In this document: positions 41,201 through 53,100 of the stretch, one piece after another
Layout of the letters: each line of letters begins with the position of its first letter
How positions within the stretch are numbered: position 1 is the stretch's first letter
NCBI GenBank assembly: GCA_964035545.1
Contig: OZ037769.1
Coordinates: 15,304,633 to 15,368,632, forward strand
Length of the DNA stretch: 64,000 nt
DNA from: Bugula neritina
Lineage: Eukaryota > Bryozoa > Gymnolaemata > Cheilostomatida > Bugulidae
Reading direction: 5' to 3'
The notes under the pieces: generated by a model
Database searches by the model: none
What the model was told of the DNA's origin: nothing
The model's input: only the letters and a program-made list of their open reading frames with translations
Position numbers and translations under genes: made by a program

Positions 41201-42539
41201 TAGTAATCAAGTTTAGTGTGAAATTTATTGTCAAAAATGCAAAGGTGGTGAGGGTTTTTTTACATTTCAATTGGCTTATACCTAATCTTATTCTCTTAAT
41301 GATCAACCCAAAACCAGTAAGTTATTTCTGGCGTTATAAAAAATGGCATTGCTAGCTATACCATAAGCAAATATAAAAATGTGAAAATTTGTCTTGGTTA
41401 AACCAAATCATAGAGCTCCGGTTGTCATTAGTCAGCCCATGGAAGTCAGTCTGAATTCTGTAATCAGGTGGTTTTGTTGGTCCTAGAGTATAGCATCATT
41501 TTTCTCTCACATAATGCTGTCAACACAGCCCACCTGGCCCCATTCAATTTATCCCGTAAACCTGTGATGTATTCATGGTAATAATATCTATTCACTTTCG
41601 ACAACATTATTGTCCGGGATAATGCACATGCTTTCACCACATTCAATACGAGGCAGCCTGAGGCAAGTCGTGTAGCCTTTATCTGACCTTAGTAAAACTT
41701 GGCACCACTGTAAAGCTACACTTAACTATGTGTTGCATTACATTACAGGAACACAATTGACAATAAAACTTCAAAAAAAACTTCAACATATTGAGGGAAA
41801 TGAATGAAGTAAACTTTACTTTTATTAAAATGAAAAAGTTAAATTTTAGCTGCAGAATTTGGTGGCTGAAAGATGAATAATAAATAAACCTTGACCAAAG
41901 TTAGTTTTACAAGTTGTTATAAGAACACAGAACAAATCAAGAACTTAGCAAACTACATATACATACACAAAACCTACCATTCAGAGACATAATCCATCCA
42001 CAAGCCATGAACACAATGTTGGAACTCAAACAAAAAGATAAGCCAAGAGTAAGCACAGTTAAACATCCCAAAACAATGGCTATGCCAACTAGAATTCCAG
42101 TAGTAGAAAACTGGCTGGATGGCACACTGTTGAAATTCAAGAGAGCTCCATACTCTATCATGATACCTGAACGAAGCACAAATTACATGACTTGTGCAAT
42201 ATTGAAAAAAATGGCCTGGAATCTCATTTCACTACAATATTATAATTCAATGCAGAATCACAAAAAGATTTTTTGAAAAGTTTAATCTTCTTTGCATATA
42301 CCTTCATCAGAATCAGTAAGAAAATATTTCCATAAGCCAAAATGAGCAGGAGCAGTAACATCCTCTGCAGTTTCCAGCCAAGACGGTTGCACAAAACAAA
42401 CGATGGTGATGATCAAGTGACAAATGGAGAGAACCGCCCACATCACGCTCACAGCTCGGGAGTATGAGATATATTTGGCATGGAAGTATCGCATGCGATC
42501 AGAATTCACCGCATCTTCTGCTACTGTAGCTGCAGCCAT
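38300..42539 (-). CDS. LHFPL tetraspan subfamily protein (4 exons, 228 aa)
   Basis: Exons in coding order: 42539-42302, 42166-41978, 39223-39005, 38340-38300, all joining in phase 1. The product has four predicted membrane segments and LHFPL hallmarks: AVSVMWAVLSICHLIITIVCFVQP in TM1, FGLWKY in the first extracellular loop, the TM2 block GILVGIAIVLGCLTVLTL, CALFPTGWGG before the second loop, a cysteine pair in that loop (VCQS, GLCNVG), and a C-terminal FILAYRQ. Length matches the usual 200-240 aa. LHFPL proteins (e.g. LHFPL3/4/5) are claudin-superfamily tetraspans that assist membrane-protein complexes such as hair-cell mechanotransduction channels or GABA-A receptors. The subtype cannot be set by eye. 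The ATG at 42537-42539 is chosen over an upstream one whose extension looks non-coding. Confidence 0.85.
39224..41977. other. Large intron 2 of the LHFPL gene
   Basis: 2.75 kb of AT-rich sequence with no exon signal found. Short homologies occur between 38860-38960 and 41210-41330 (both contain AAAATGCAAAGGTG and ATTGGCTTATAC), pointing to a duplicated or dispersed repeat in introns 2 and 3. Confidence 0.5.
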
Positions 42540-45173
42540 TATATAGAAGTCATCACAATAAAACCAGGCGTTTAGACAAGCAGCCAATATAAATGTGATT
42601 GTGCATAATTGCAAGCTGAATAACACAGGGCTGTGCAAGTAGATTGTCCCCAAGGACTTTAATACTAACACCTTAAACAAACAGATGATTAATAACTGTA
42701 ACCATTAAGAAAGTGCAGGCTGGATAAGCATAATACAGGCAATCGAAAATAGTAGTGGATGCTTCGTCACAAAGAAAACAGAAAACCCATTACTAAAAAA
42801 ATTATAGGACATCGTGGGGGGGGGAATTTATAAAAAAAATTGAGAGTTAGGGTGCTGAACTGAGTTGAAGAGAAAAATTTTATATTAATAATTAAACTAC
42901 CATTAAGTATGTAAATTACTTTGTACAATACAACTTTGTGCATATGATATTGATCATCGCACAATTTTTTTTACAATTATTTGCAGTTTTGCATTAGCTT
43001 TACATAAATATTGCTCAGAAAAGTATTGTATTTCATTTAACACTTCTAGTGTTGAGTAAACGTCAAAATTGTATTATTAAAAAAACCATCAATGATAAAT
43101 TTACGTGGCAATAAGGTAAGACCCAACATCTTACTTCAAACTCCAGATTATAAGCACTGCTTTTTTCAAACAACTATACTATTATTAAATTTGCATTCCC
43201 ATTTATGAAAAGTAAATTACTGTTACTGAGCATGCACCACAAAAAGAAAACTTGTGGATTTCAGGAAAAACGACCCTTGCATACCAGGTCATGAACTTTG
43301 TAAGAATGTCTCTTGCAGTAGAATTGTCAATATTTTTTTTTAAGTTGGTTAATGATTTCAATTGGTTGGATCCATTCATTTCTGTTGGTGATATCTCTAA
43401 AACAAAATCTACAGTGTGCTGTCTCGACAGTCTTAAATTATAATCTATTATTCCTTTTTCACTGAAAATGGTATCCAGAGGTTGTTTGTTTAAGCTACAT
43501 ACCATCTTGCAAATGGCTTTTTCTGAGGATTGTTTGAACAATTTTATCAGCAGATAAAATTAATATTTGTTTTGTAATAGTTGTTATAAAGTTTATATAG
43601 TTATTAGATAAATAATGCATGATCTGACATAGTAGTTTTCTTATGGAGTTAATTGCTTATCCTGAGTAAGAATCATCAACTTTTATTTGTATGCATGGGC
43701 AAGCAAAAGATTTCTGTTGGATGTTACTACTGTGCTGTGTAAGTACCCTACTTTAAAGTTTTGCTTTCAGTTTGAAGCATTGGAGGTCAAGCCAGAGATG
43801 GTTCTAAACCAAACGTTTAAGGCAATCCACAAGAACAAGTTACAAAGCATGGCTGCATGAAATTCCATACCTATTAAAGAAATCATCTACGCATACTACC
43901 TAAGAATGAAGTATGCTTATTTAGACAGCTTAGACAGCCAGTAAGTGGGATCCAGTCACTTTAAAAAAATTATGTTTCCAACAAACATGTTAGTTCCATG
44001 CAGAAATATATGAAATCGTTTTATATTGCATATCTATGTTAATTGAAAAAAAAATTTTTATGTTTTTATTGTAACCCAACAATATTAATTACTACTCTCA
44101 AAAAACTTCACTATTAAAACTGAGTTGTGGTGCGAAAACTAGGAGCTATGCTTAGCAATGCATTTTACTTTGAAAAGCATCAACCTACCCAAGCCAATTT
44201 TAGGTGAAATATCTGGATATAAGCTATGAACAAAGTATCTGTGAAGTTCAGACAAGCAACAAATATTGCTCTAGTGAGAGAGTGGTAAGCTAGAACAGCT
44301 GTTGTATGTTAAAAACAACACTGAACCTTCTATACCTTCTGATGGAAGTCATTACTACTGGTTTATACCAATACAAACAACCAAAGTTAATTTTTCATAA
44401 AATGAATTCAGTTAAAAACAGATGTAAAAAATAGTGGATATCACATATTTAGCATAGCTCAATATGCTATGGAAACACATTTAGGTATCTTTTGAATTGT
44501 TGAAATCTATTATGATTTCTTCCAGCCTGAACTTGGCAAACTGACAAAAAAATTATGTACCAACTGAATTACCGGCAATGTAGTAAAAATACAGCACTGT
44601 TTAGAGACCAGTAATCAAATAACACTAATAGTTATTCCAGCAATATCAATGTTACAAAATTAGATGATCACAAATATATGTGTTGTGCTTTTTTCAGTTT
44701 AATCCAATTCAACAAGCATGGAAGCACCAGCAACTTTGCTACAGAGTTGGCAGCTGGCAGTCCACAGCAAAAATGTTTTTATTTAATTCCATCAAAATAA
44801 TTTATGACAAAGTAGAAAATATGGGGTGCCATAAAAGGAGGCAATAGTGAAATTGATGGAAACAAAAAATTTTTTATTACAACTGTGGCATGGAGGGATT
44901 GAAGAAAAACTGGTTCATTTGTAAAATAAATGTACAAGAAATACAATTGCTCCCAATGTAGCAGCATGCAGACTCCAAAAACTTTTCAAGTTTTTAGTCT
45001 AATGCTAAGGGCAGATGAAATTAAAAGAACCAACATAAGGCAGTTTATGATATAATTGGTTATGAAAATGAAGCAAGGTGAAACAGTGTGACACCCATCT
45101 TGTGGGATTGACAACCATTGTAAAGATACAAGTACCAACACAATTTAACAACAAACCAGTAACCAGAGTCTTT
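42540..45173. other. Region upstream of the LHFPL gene, no gene recognised
   Basis: Should contain the LHFPL promoter and any 5' non-coding exons. The longest ORF is 112 codons on the minus strand (43541-43203); it has no motif I recognise and no splice context, so I do not call it a gene. A G10 run lies at 42816-42825. Confidence 0.4.
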
Positions 45174-45965
45174 AGGCCTGGCCACACCATCGTGAGAATC
45201 ACACGAAATCGTCTATTTGACACGAAAAAACATTCGTACGAGAAAATTTGAGGGAATTCAAAGGAAATCGTCATCGTTGGGTGTACACAACAATGACCAT
45301 GGACGAAAAATCACATTCAACGATAAGTACCATTTGATTGGTCAATAGAATTTTAGCAACAGTGATTATTTCATTTTTACTACGTTTCTCTATTTGGCAA
45401 TTTTCTGCTGCTTGTATCTCGGGCAAGACTCATTCATGGACTAATAAAAATGACTTGTTGCCATCAAAGTGGTATATGTATATTATAAACGCCAAATATT
45501 TACTACAAATTTCAAAAATAGCATAAATTAAGTAGTATTGCCATGCCTATTTGCATCCAATTTACTAGTCTTACATTTATAGCAACTGTAATGTATTTTG
45601 CGTAAAATAGCTATTGCAAGCGTTATTCAATTCATATTCACATTGTAATCACAGCTAAGCTTAAACTTTATAGCTTTGTATTTACGTGCATGATTAAGTT
45701 TTAATTTTTTTTAAAATTTTATATGTATTGAAAATATGTTTAAAAACTTTACCAATAAACAAAACTAAAAAATGTACACATAAAATACCAAAAAAATAAC
45801 AAAAATGGCAAAATTTTTCCTTTATAACTTATATAAACTTGCGGTACCAATCTCGGCATAATGACTTTTTGTCTAACGAGCATGTGGCTGGTCAATACGA
45901 AAAGATAACTCACGAAAATCGTCACACGAGTTTTGTGTGATTCTCACGATCGTGTGGCCAGGCCT
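45174..45965. mobile_element. 0.79-kb inverted-repeat element (MITE-like, possibly Harbinger-type)
   Basis: The left end AGGCCTGGCCACACCATCGTG is matched by the inverse CACGATCGTGTGGCCAGGCCT at 45945-45965, and inversion continues through GAGAATCACACGA / TTTTGTGTGATTCTC. Flanks are TTT on both sides (or TTA against TTT if the element starts at GGCC), consistent with a 3-bp target duplication. CGAAAATCGT-like motifs are scattered in both subterminal regions. There is no coding capacity inside. Confidence 0.75.
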
Positions 45966-47159
45966 TTTGACAAGGAAAAGTTATTCACTAGATTTACAAG
46001 GGATTCATTAATACAAATTGTTTAAAGCTTTCAACAGCTTAATACTCAGTACTGTTTATGTTGGCCTGGCCAACCTTGCTACTTGGCATGGCATAGTTAA
46101 CTTCACAAAGAAATCATGGAATCTGATAAAAAAAAAGTATATCGACACACAGAGACTTGTGAGCTGAGGTGGAAAAGTCCCAAGGGGGCTGTGTGTACCC
46201 ATACAGTTCTCATACAGCTTGAATTTACAAGTAAGTATTGGAAACACTAGCATACTGTTACTATGTAAACTAAGCCAAGTAGCTTGGACCCAGGAGACTA
46301 GTCTTTCAGCAAAAACTTTCGATAGCAAAAACAATTCACAGATCTGAACGAAGATGGTGCATAGCCAAGGAAAGAATAAAAAGAAAACAAGGGGGAAAGT
46401 ATCTGTAGCTCAAACTGCCAACATTTAGCTTCAATCCAGTCATAGAAAGGCAAAACCTATGAAACCAGAATAGAGGCTGACAAAAGAAAAAACGACATGT
46501 AGTGTTAGGGGAGATTTGAAAAGTTATCAAAGAAAAAGCAAAAATACAACTTCAGCCAGTTTGATTAATCTCATATTTGACTAGCAAATATGTGGCATAC
46601 ACTGAAAAAAAACTTTGAATGAGGGATTGAAAAAAACAAAAGAGAAAACTGTTAACTTGTTCACAGAATGCAGGGTTAAATAAAGTAGAACAATGTTATA
46701 CTGTGCAGAAAGTATGGCGGCCACAGAGCATAGCGTCGTGGAAAACATTCAAAGTGAAAAAGTATTAAGAAGAAACTGTTGACCTCTTCAGAAAAATGAA
46801 GTATGAAAAATATTATACTTGGCCGAGAGTATGGCAGCTGCAGAAGCATAACGCCATAAATTAACTAGTCCAGTATTGCCCTCCCTAACCAGCTGCAAGC
46901 AACTGTTAATCAACTTTAAATTGTAACGATTGAATTAAAACATAACATATACTAAACTGATCATTCAACTGTAGTGCCTTAATATAAAATAATTTTATAA
47001 TATACAATAAAATAATACAAAATACTATAATAGATTATATAACTAACTATAATAAAACGTATTATACAGTAAATAAAATTTAGTAGCTGAAACAAATAAT
47101 TTATTGAATTCAAGGTGTGACTCACATGTTCTGACAAGCGGGTGACCTCCGGGTGACCT
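45966..47159. other. Gene-poor region downstream of SETD6
   Basis: No coding potential recognised. 46690-46740 and 46800-46850 are a short imperfect repeat (AGTATGGCGGCCACAGAGCATAGCG and AGTATGGCAGCTGCAGAAGCATAACG). An AATAAA on the minus strand at 47100-47105 lies 55 nt past the SETD6 stop and is a likely polyadenylation signal. Confidence 0.45.
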
Positions 47160-50100
47160 TCAGTCGTACCAGGTAAGCCACTGCTTTAAGTTTTTAAGCT
47201 GCAAGATTTGCCCGTCCCTGACGTACTTAGAGTAGAGCCGTTTCCTGGTGAATTTAGATTCGTCTGCTCTGGAAGGGCTGGAGAGCTCATCCAGCATGAT
47301 GTCAGCAACTCTGTAGAACATAGTAGAATTTTCTAGACTCAATAATTATGCCGTGATGGGAAAATAGAGACAATACTGAATAGATAATTATTAATCTTCC
47401 TTCCATTAAAGTCTACATGTATGTATATTGTTTGTCCACAAACTTGGCAAATAAATCTAGTGAACAAAAATCACACAGGTATACATGAACATTACTAGAA
47501 GGGAAGACAAAGTAACACACCAAATGTCTAATAATTTTGAGTAGTAGTATGCAGGTGAGAGCAAAAACAATAAACACAATGTTTTGTAGGGAAGAGTAAC
47601 TATAGACTAAATGAATGAAAATAAAAAACTTATTTCATCAGCATAAGTTTAAGAAACAGCCATCAGGAATGTATGAATGTAAATTAATGGAAAAAATGTT
47701 GATTTTGTGAGCAAGAAATAAATAATATGATAATTGCATTTCAAACAACATAAATGTTTCTAGAATAATCGGAACTTTGTGTGCATAGTGTTCTCACTGT
47801 ACAACAGTAACCTCAGTAACGCGGCAGTGTGTAACGCTGTTGATTAGTAAGCAGTAATATTGATACACAGGGGAAATGAGTCACAGAAGAATACACCAGA
47901 TGATGTGTCAGGGGAATACATCACACACGATATATCGAGTAAATACATCACATGATATATCAAGTAAATACACCTCACACACGATATATCAGGGGAATAC
48001 ACCACACACACGATATATCAAGTAAATAAACTCACTTGGATAGCATCACTTTGGTGACCGAGTCCATATTGCTCAGCTTATCTAAAACATTAGAATAGAA
48101 GTAGACTTACGATACATAGGAAAAATAATAGACAACTCCTAATATATACAAGATAGACAACTCCTAATATATACAAGACAAACAACTCCTAATACATAAA
48201 AGACAGACAACTCCTAATATATACAAGACAGACAACTCCTAGTGTATACAACACAGACAACTCCTAATATATACAAGGCACACAATTCCCAATATATACA
48301 AGACAGACAACTCTTAATATATACAAGACAGACAACTCCTAATATATACAAGACAGACAACTCCTAATATATACAAGACACGCAACCCTCCCCCCCCCCC
48401 CCCCCCACCGACATAAGAATTCCGAGATGTACAGGCTCAGCGTTTAGCGAGCAAGAAAAGAACACAACTCCTAACCTTTAGATATATCAAAGTTCTCTTC
48501 ATCGCCACTCAGCCACCCTTCATCCTCGTCACTATCGGCAGCGTCTCCGGCAGCGTCTCTGGTGTTGAGTGCTGCCAGCTTAGCTTCCAGCTCCTCTCTG
48601 TCCATCCTCAGCGCCTGCAGCAGACATTTAATCGTAGTAGAGGGAAATTAGAATTGTTACATAATTCTAAAAGATTCAGTATATACTATGAGTCACTCAC
48701 CTTGAGTATATACTATGACTCACTCACCTTGAGTATAAACTATGACTCACTCACCTTGAGTATAGACTATGAGTCACTCACCTTGAGTATAGACTATGAG
48801 TCACTCACCTTGAGTAGACTATGAGTCACTCACCTTGAGTACATACTATGAGTCACTCACCTTGAGTATAGACGATGAGTCACACAGGCCGGAGACGTGC
48901 AAACATATGGACTGTCTGTTGATGTAGTTCTTCACCTCCGCTGACATCGTTCCGTCATAGTCAGCACATTCTGTTGCCAACTACAATACAACCAACTATA
49001 GCAGATGTATACTATAATTATACTAAATATACTATATATTATAAAATACAAGTGACCGAGGAAAATGGAAAAATTCGGTTTAACTGGGAGTTAGACAAAA
49101 ACCAGCCACCCGAGCAGGTCATGGCAGTTAAAGATGAACAACTCATGCATACTGCATGCTACTCATGGGTACTATATACTACTCAAAATTAAAAGTATTT
49201 GGTCAATCATGACGTTTTTAATATACTCCAAAAAATTAAAAAGAGAAAAACTGGAAAAACATCGATGCCGAGATCTTGACTAACCTTCTTATCCAGCCAA
49301 TCAAATCTCAAAGTTGTATCTGGGAACCCAATCTCCTCACAGGCCTGTCTGATAGCTGGTAGCCTAAGCTCTGTGGTGTTGTAGGGATTACTGAGGGGCT
49401 TCACGCAGAACCCGTACATGAGCAGCAGAGTGTAGTTGGATATCTTGCCATACGTGTTGTAAATCTCTTCACCCTTAGAGGTCAACAGAAAGGAGACAGC
49501 TACTCAGTGAGGGGTAGAGAGCTTACCATAATGAAAGTATGTCACCTTCTCACAACATATCTTCATTGTTTCTAACAGTCTAGCCCCTAATATATATGTA
49601 TTCAGCCTGAAAATTATGAGAGTTTAACAGATAAAATCAAGTCTTGCTACATTTTTCCATATATTTTTTAGTTATTAGTAAAAAATGGGTTTTTCTGGTG
49701 AATTTTGCATAACATCAAGTGGACTGTATGTAACTATTAAAAATGCTAGTTATACTATTTTGTAAATTTTTATTCAAATAGTAAAGTTTCTAATCTTTTA
49801 AAAGAGATACAAACTACACCATAACGAGACTACCCAAATAAAGAGACAAAGCAAAGCGTACCTTCTTAATATCCTTAACGGCAATCATTCTAAAGGTGGC
49901 TTCCCCGACGTTGAGCTCGGCGTTGTGGTCCGGCACGTGGTTCAGCAGGTCGGCCATCGGTACCATGATAGTTGAGGGGGCGGAGTCTACTTCATCGTCA
50001 CTGTCGCTGTCATCTGAAAAAGAGGCGTTGATTGTGAGAGTTGTGTCCCCGGCAGAAAACAGAATCTTCCAGCAGAATAAAATCAAACAGAGAAATAACT

Positions 50101-53100
50101 GGAAAACCTCAAATAGACTGGCTGTACACAGGTAAACTAAATTAGTACAACCTACACAGTAAGTTACTAGTATATAATATACAGAGCCACGTACCTTCAT
50201 CATCCTGGTTAGAGGTGATGTCATCTGTAAAACTGTAGGCCATAATAAAAGCTGACGTCTGCTTAGCAAACTGGAAATCTCTGAACTTCTCGTGTCTTTA
50301 ATAAATAAACAGTATTCCATCATACATAACATATTAGTTAATAAATAGTTGCATTAGTTAATACATTTAGGAGCAGTAGTGGAGAAATTGAGATAAACTA
50401 AATTCTTTAAGTTTTTATTAAATCTAGGTTTGGGGCGCAGGTTTAAATTATCGCAAAAACATAACTTATGCTACATTTCTAATCTAGGGTTTTTCTCAAT
50501 CTCTCCATTACTGCACCTACTACCTCAGTTAACTATAGTCACATTAGTTAATAGTCACATTAGTTAATAGTCACATTAGTTAATAGTCACATTAGTTAAT
50601 AGTCACATTAGTTAATAGTCACATTAGTTAATAGTCACATTAGTTAATAGTCACATTAGTTAATAGTCACATTAGTTAATAGTCACATTAGTTAATAGTC
50701 ACATTAGTTAATAGTCACATTAGTTAATAGTCACATTAGTTAATAATCACATTAGTTAATAGTCACATTAGTTGAACTAGCCGTCTAGCTCTTTTGAGGC
50801 TTATATTAAAAGCAAAAAAATGCTCTCTTCATAAAGTAAAATTGGCTATCATATCGGAGTTGCCTAGCCGATTAGTTGAGATAATATCAAGGAATACTAC
50901 AACACATACTGGAATATCTCAGGATTTCTCTCAATCACTGGTAGCAGCACCTCTTCAAACTCCTTCCTCATGTTCTGGATGTCCGTTGCAACCGAATGCA
51001 CCATTCCGGTACCACTCAGCTCACTGTCCAACTCAGACCTGCCAGAGAAAGCATAATATTGGAGTTGGTGCAGTAACGAAGAAATTGAGAAAAGCTCTAG
51101 ATTAGAAGTTATGTTCTCGCGAGAATTTAAACCTGCGTCCCAAAGCAAGATTTAATAATGAAATTAAAAAACCTAGGCTATCTCAATTTTTCCACTTTGT
51201 CCGTAAATGTGAGGAAGGAAGACAAGCTCAGTAGATGTGCAGAGAAAGATTGAGGAGCAAATCAGCAGTGGTGGACTATTAAATTTATCTAAAGTTTCTA
51301 ATGCAAACAAAACAAGAAGCATATTCAAAATCATTATAGCAAGAATTGAATACAGTAAGAAATCGATAGAAAATTTTGATTAGAAAAGAATTTAATTCAA
51401 TATTAAAACAGTAGGTGGAATGAAGTATTTTTCGGAAACCACCAGATCTGTATAACAATATAATGTAATAATTAATTGGTCTAATCACCATCGTAAAACT
51501 GCAAAGTAATTAAAAGATGAATAAAAAATACACACTTAAAAGTATAACTAATGTAATACTATAATAAAATGCAAGTATTTTAACAAGAATCGCCACAAAA
51601 TGGTTACATAAAAATTGACATCGATAAGTTTTAAAATATTATAGTTTACCTCTTTCACATTTCCAGGAGAGAGTTATCTGGATTGTATTTATGCATTACT
51701 TAAATGAGATTTTTGTTAAAGGTGTAGCACAACTTGCTTACTGAAGGTTCACAAAGGAACTGCTCCTTATAGAATAGAATTAACTAATATTCCCTCTAGG
51801 TTCTAGAATAATCTAAGCTAGGTAAATATTATGAATTCATCACAATGCAACTTGTGCCAACAAGCTGGCAGCTGTAATAGCATGTATCCTAATACTTACA
51901 AATATTTGTTTGTTATTGTACAGGTCTTTCAATTTGAGATGAATAGAATAGGTAATTCTATGGTTAAATGTGTGGTAGCCAGACAAACAAACAGTATGAG
52001 AAATTTTAAATCTATGAACATTAAAACTATCTTAAAATGTATTAGACACCATTTTATAACATACAACTCACAGGGAGCAAAAGCACAAAGAGTGGTGAAG
52101 TTTCTGGAAAAGTCTAGAAAATCTACTGTTAGTAAATCATTGTGGCAGATGTATCACGTTTTTGGCAGATAGAGTCCTTGATTTCTATGGTCTTCTTTTT
52201 AACGCCTCTTTCACACAAAATTCATGGCATTTAGGAGCAGTAGTGGAAAAATTGAGATAGCCTAAGTTCTTTAACTTTTTTTTAATAAATTTTGGTTTGG
52301 GGCGAGGGTTGAAATTCTCACGAGAACATAACTTTTTATGCTACATTTCTAATCTGAAACACAGGCTTTTTTCAATTTCTCTATTACTGTACCTACCTCA
52401 TCTACGGTTGTGTATCTAAACAATTTCTCACTGCTTTAAGACTCGCAGCTATAACCTAATAGGGAGCCAAAGAGTATAAACAGGTGAACTTACAGAGGCC
52501 AAAACATGGGCAACTCCATGTCGTGGAAGTTGGGAAACGTGTCCAAGTACTCTCTCCACTTTGACTCTGGATTCAGTCGCTCATACATAAGGGCGAGGAT
52601 CAGCGGTAACCAGCCACTGTTGGATCTCAGGTTATCTTCATCTAAAATATTACATTATAGTGATACATCTGAAATATTACATGATGGTAACACATTTAAA
52701 ATATTACATTAAACATTTAGGAGCAGTAGTGGAGAAATTGAGATAGCCTAAGTTCTTTAATTTTAATACTAAATGTCGATTTGGGGTGCAGGCTATGGTA
52801 ATACATCTGAAAGATTGCTAACTGGGAATAAGACTTGATATATTAATACTGTTTAATTTTATCATATAGAGTTATAACAAAACAGAAGGTGTCTTTCTAG
52901 AATATTAACTGAGAGAAACAAGACCAGTAACAATATTAGCTATAAGTATAGACACTACTAAGCCATATCACATAGAATAGAACTGCTACTGCGTACTCTG
53001 CTGTATGAAGTCAGCTATGGCACTGTTGTGAGGGGTCAAGGCCGCAGGTCGAGGTAGAATGAATATGTTCTCTCCTTTCTTGATGTCGTCTGCTGCCATC

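Noticed and set aside
43203-43541. 112-aa minus-strand ORF in the gene-poor region
   Set aside because: No recognisable motif, no paralogue in the window and no splice context; could be a worn transposon piece but I cannot support it.
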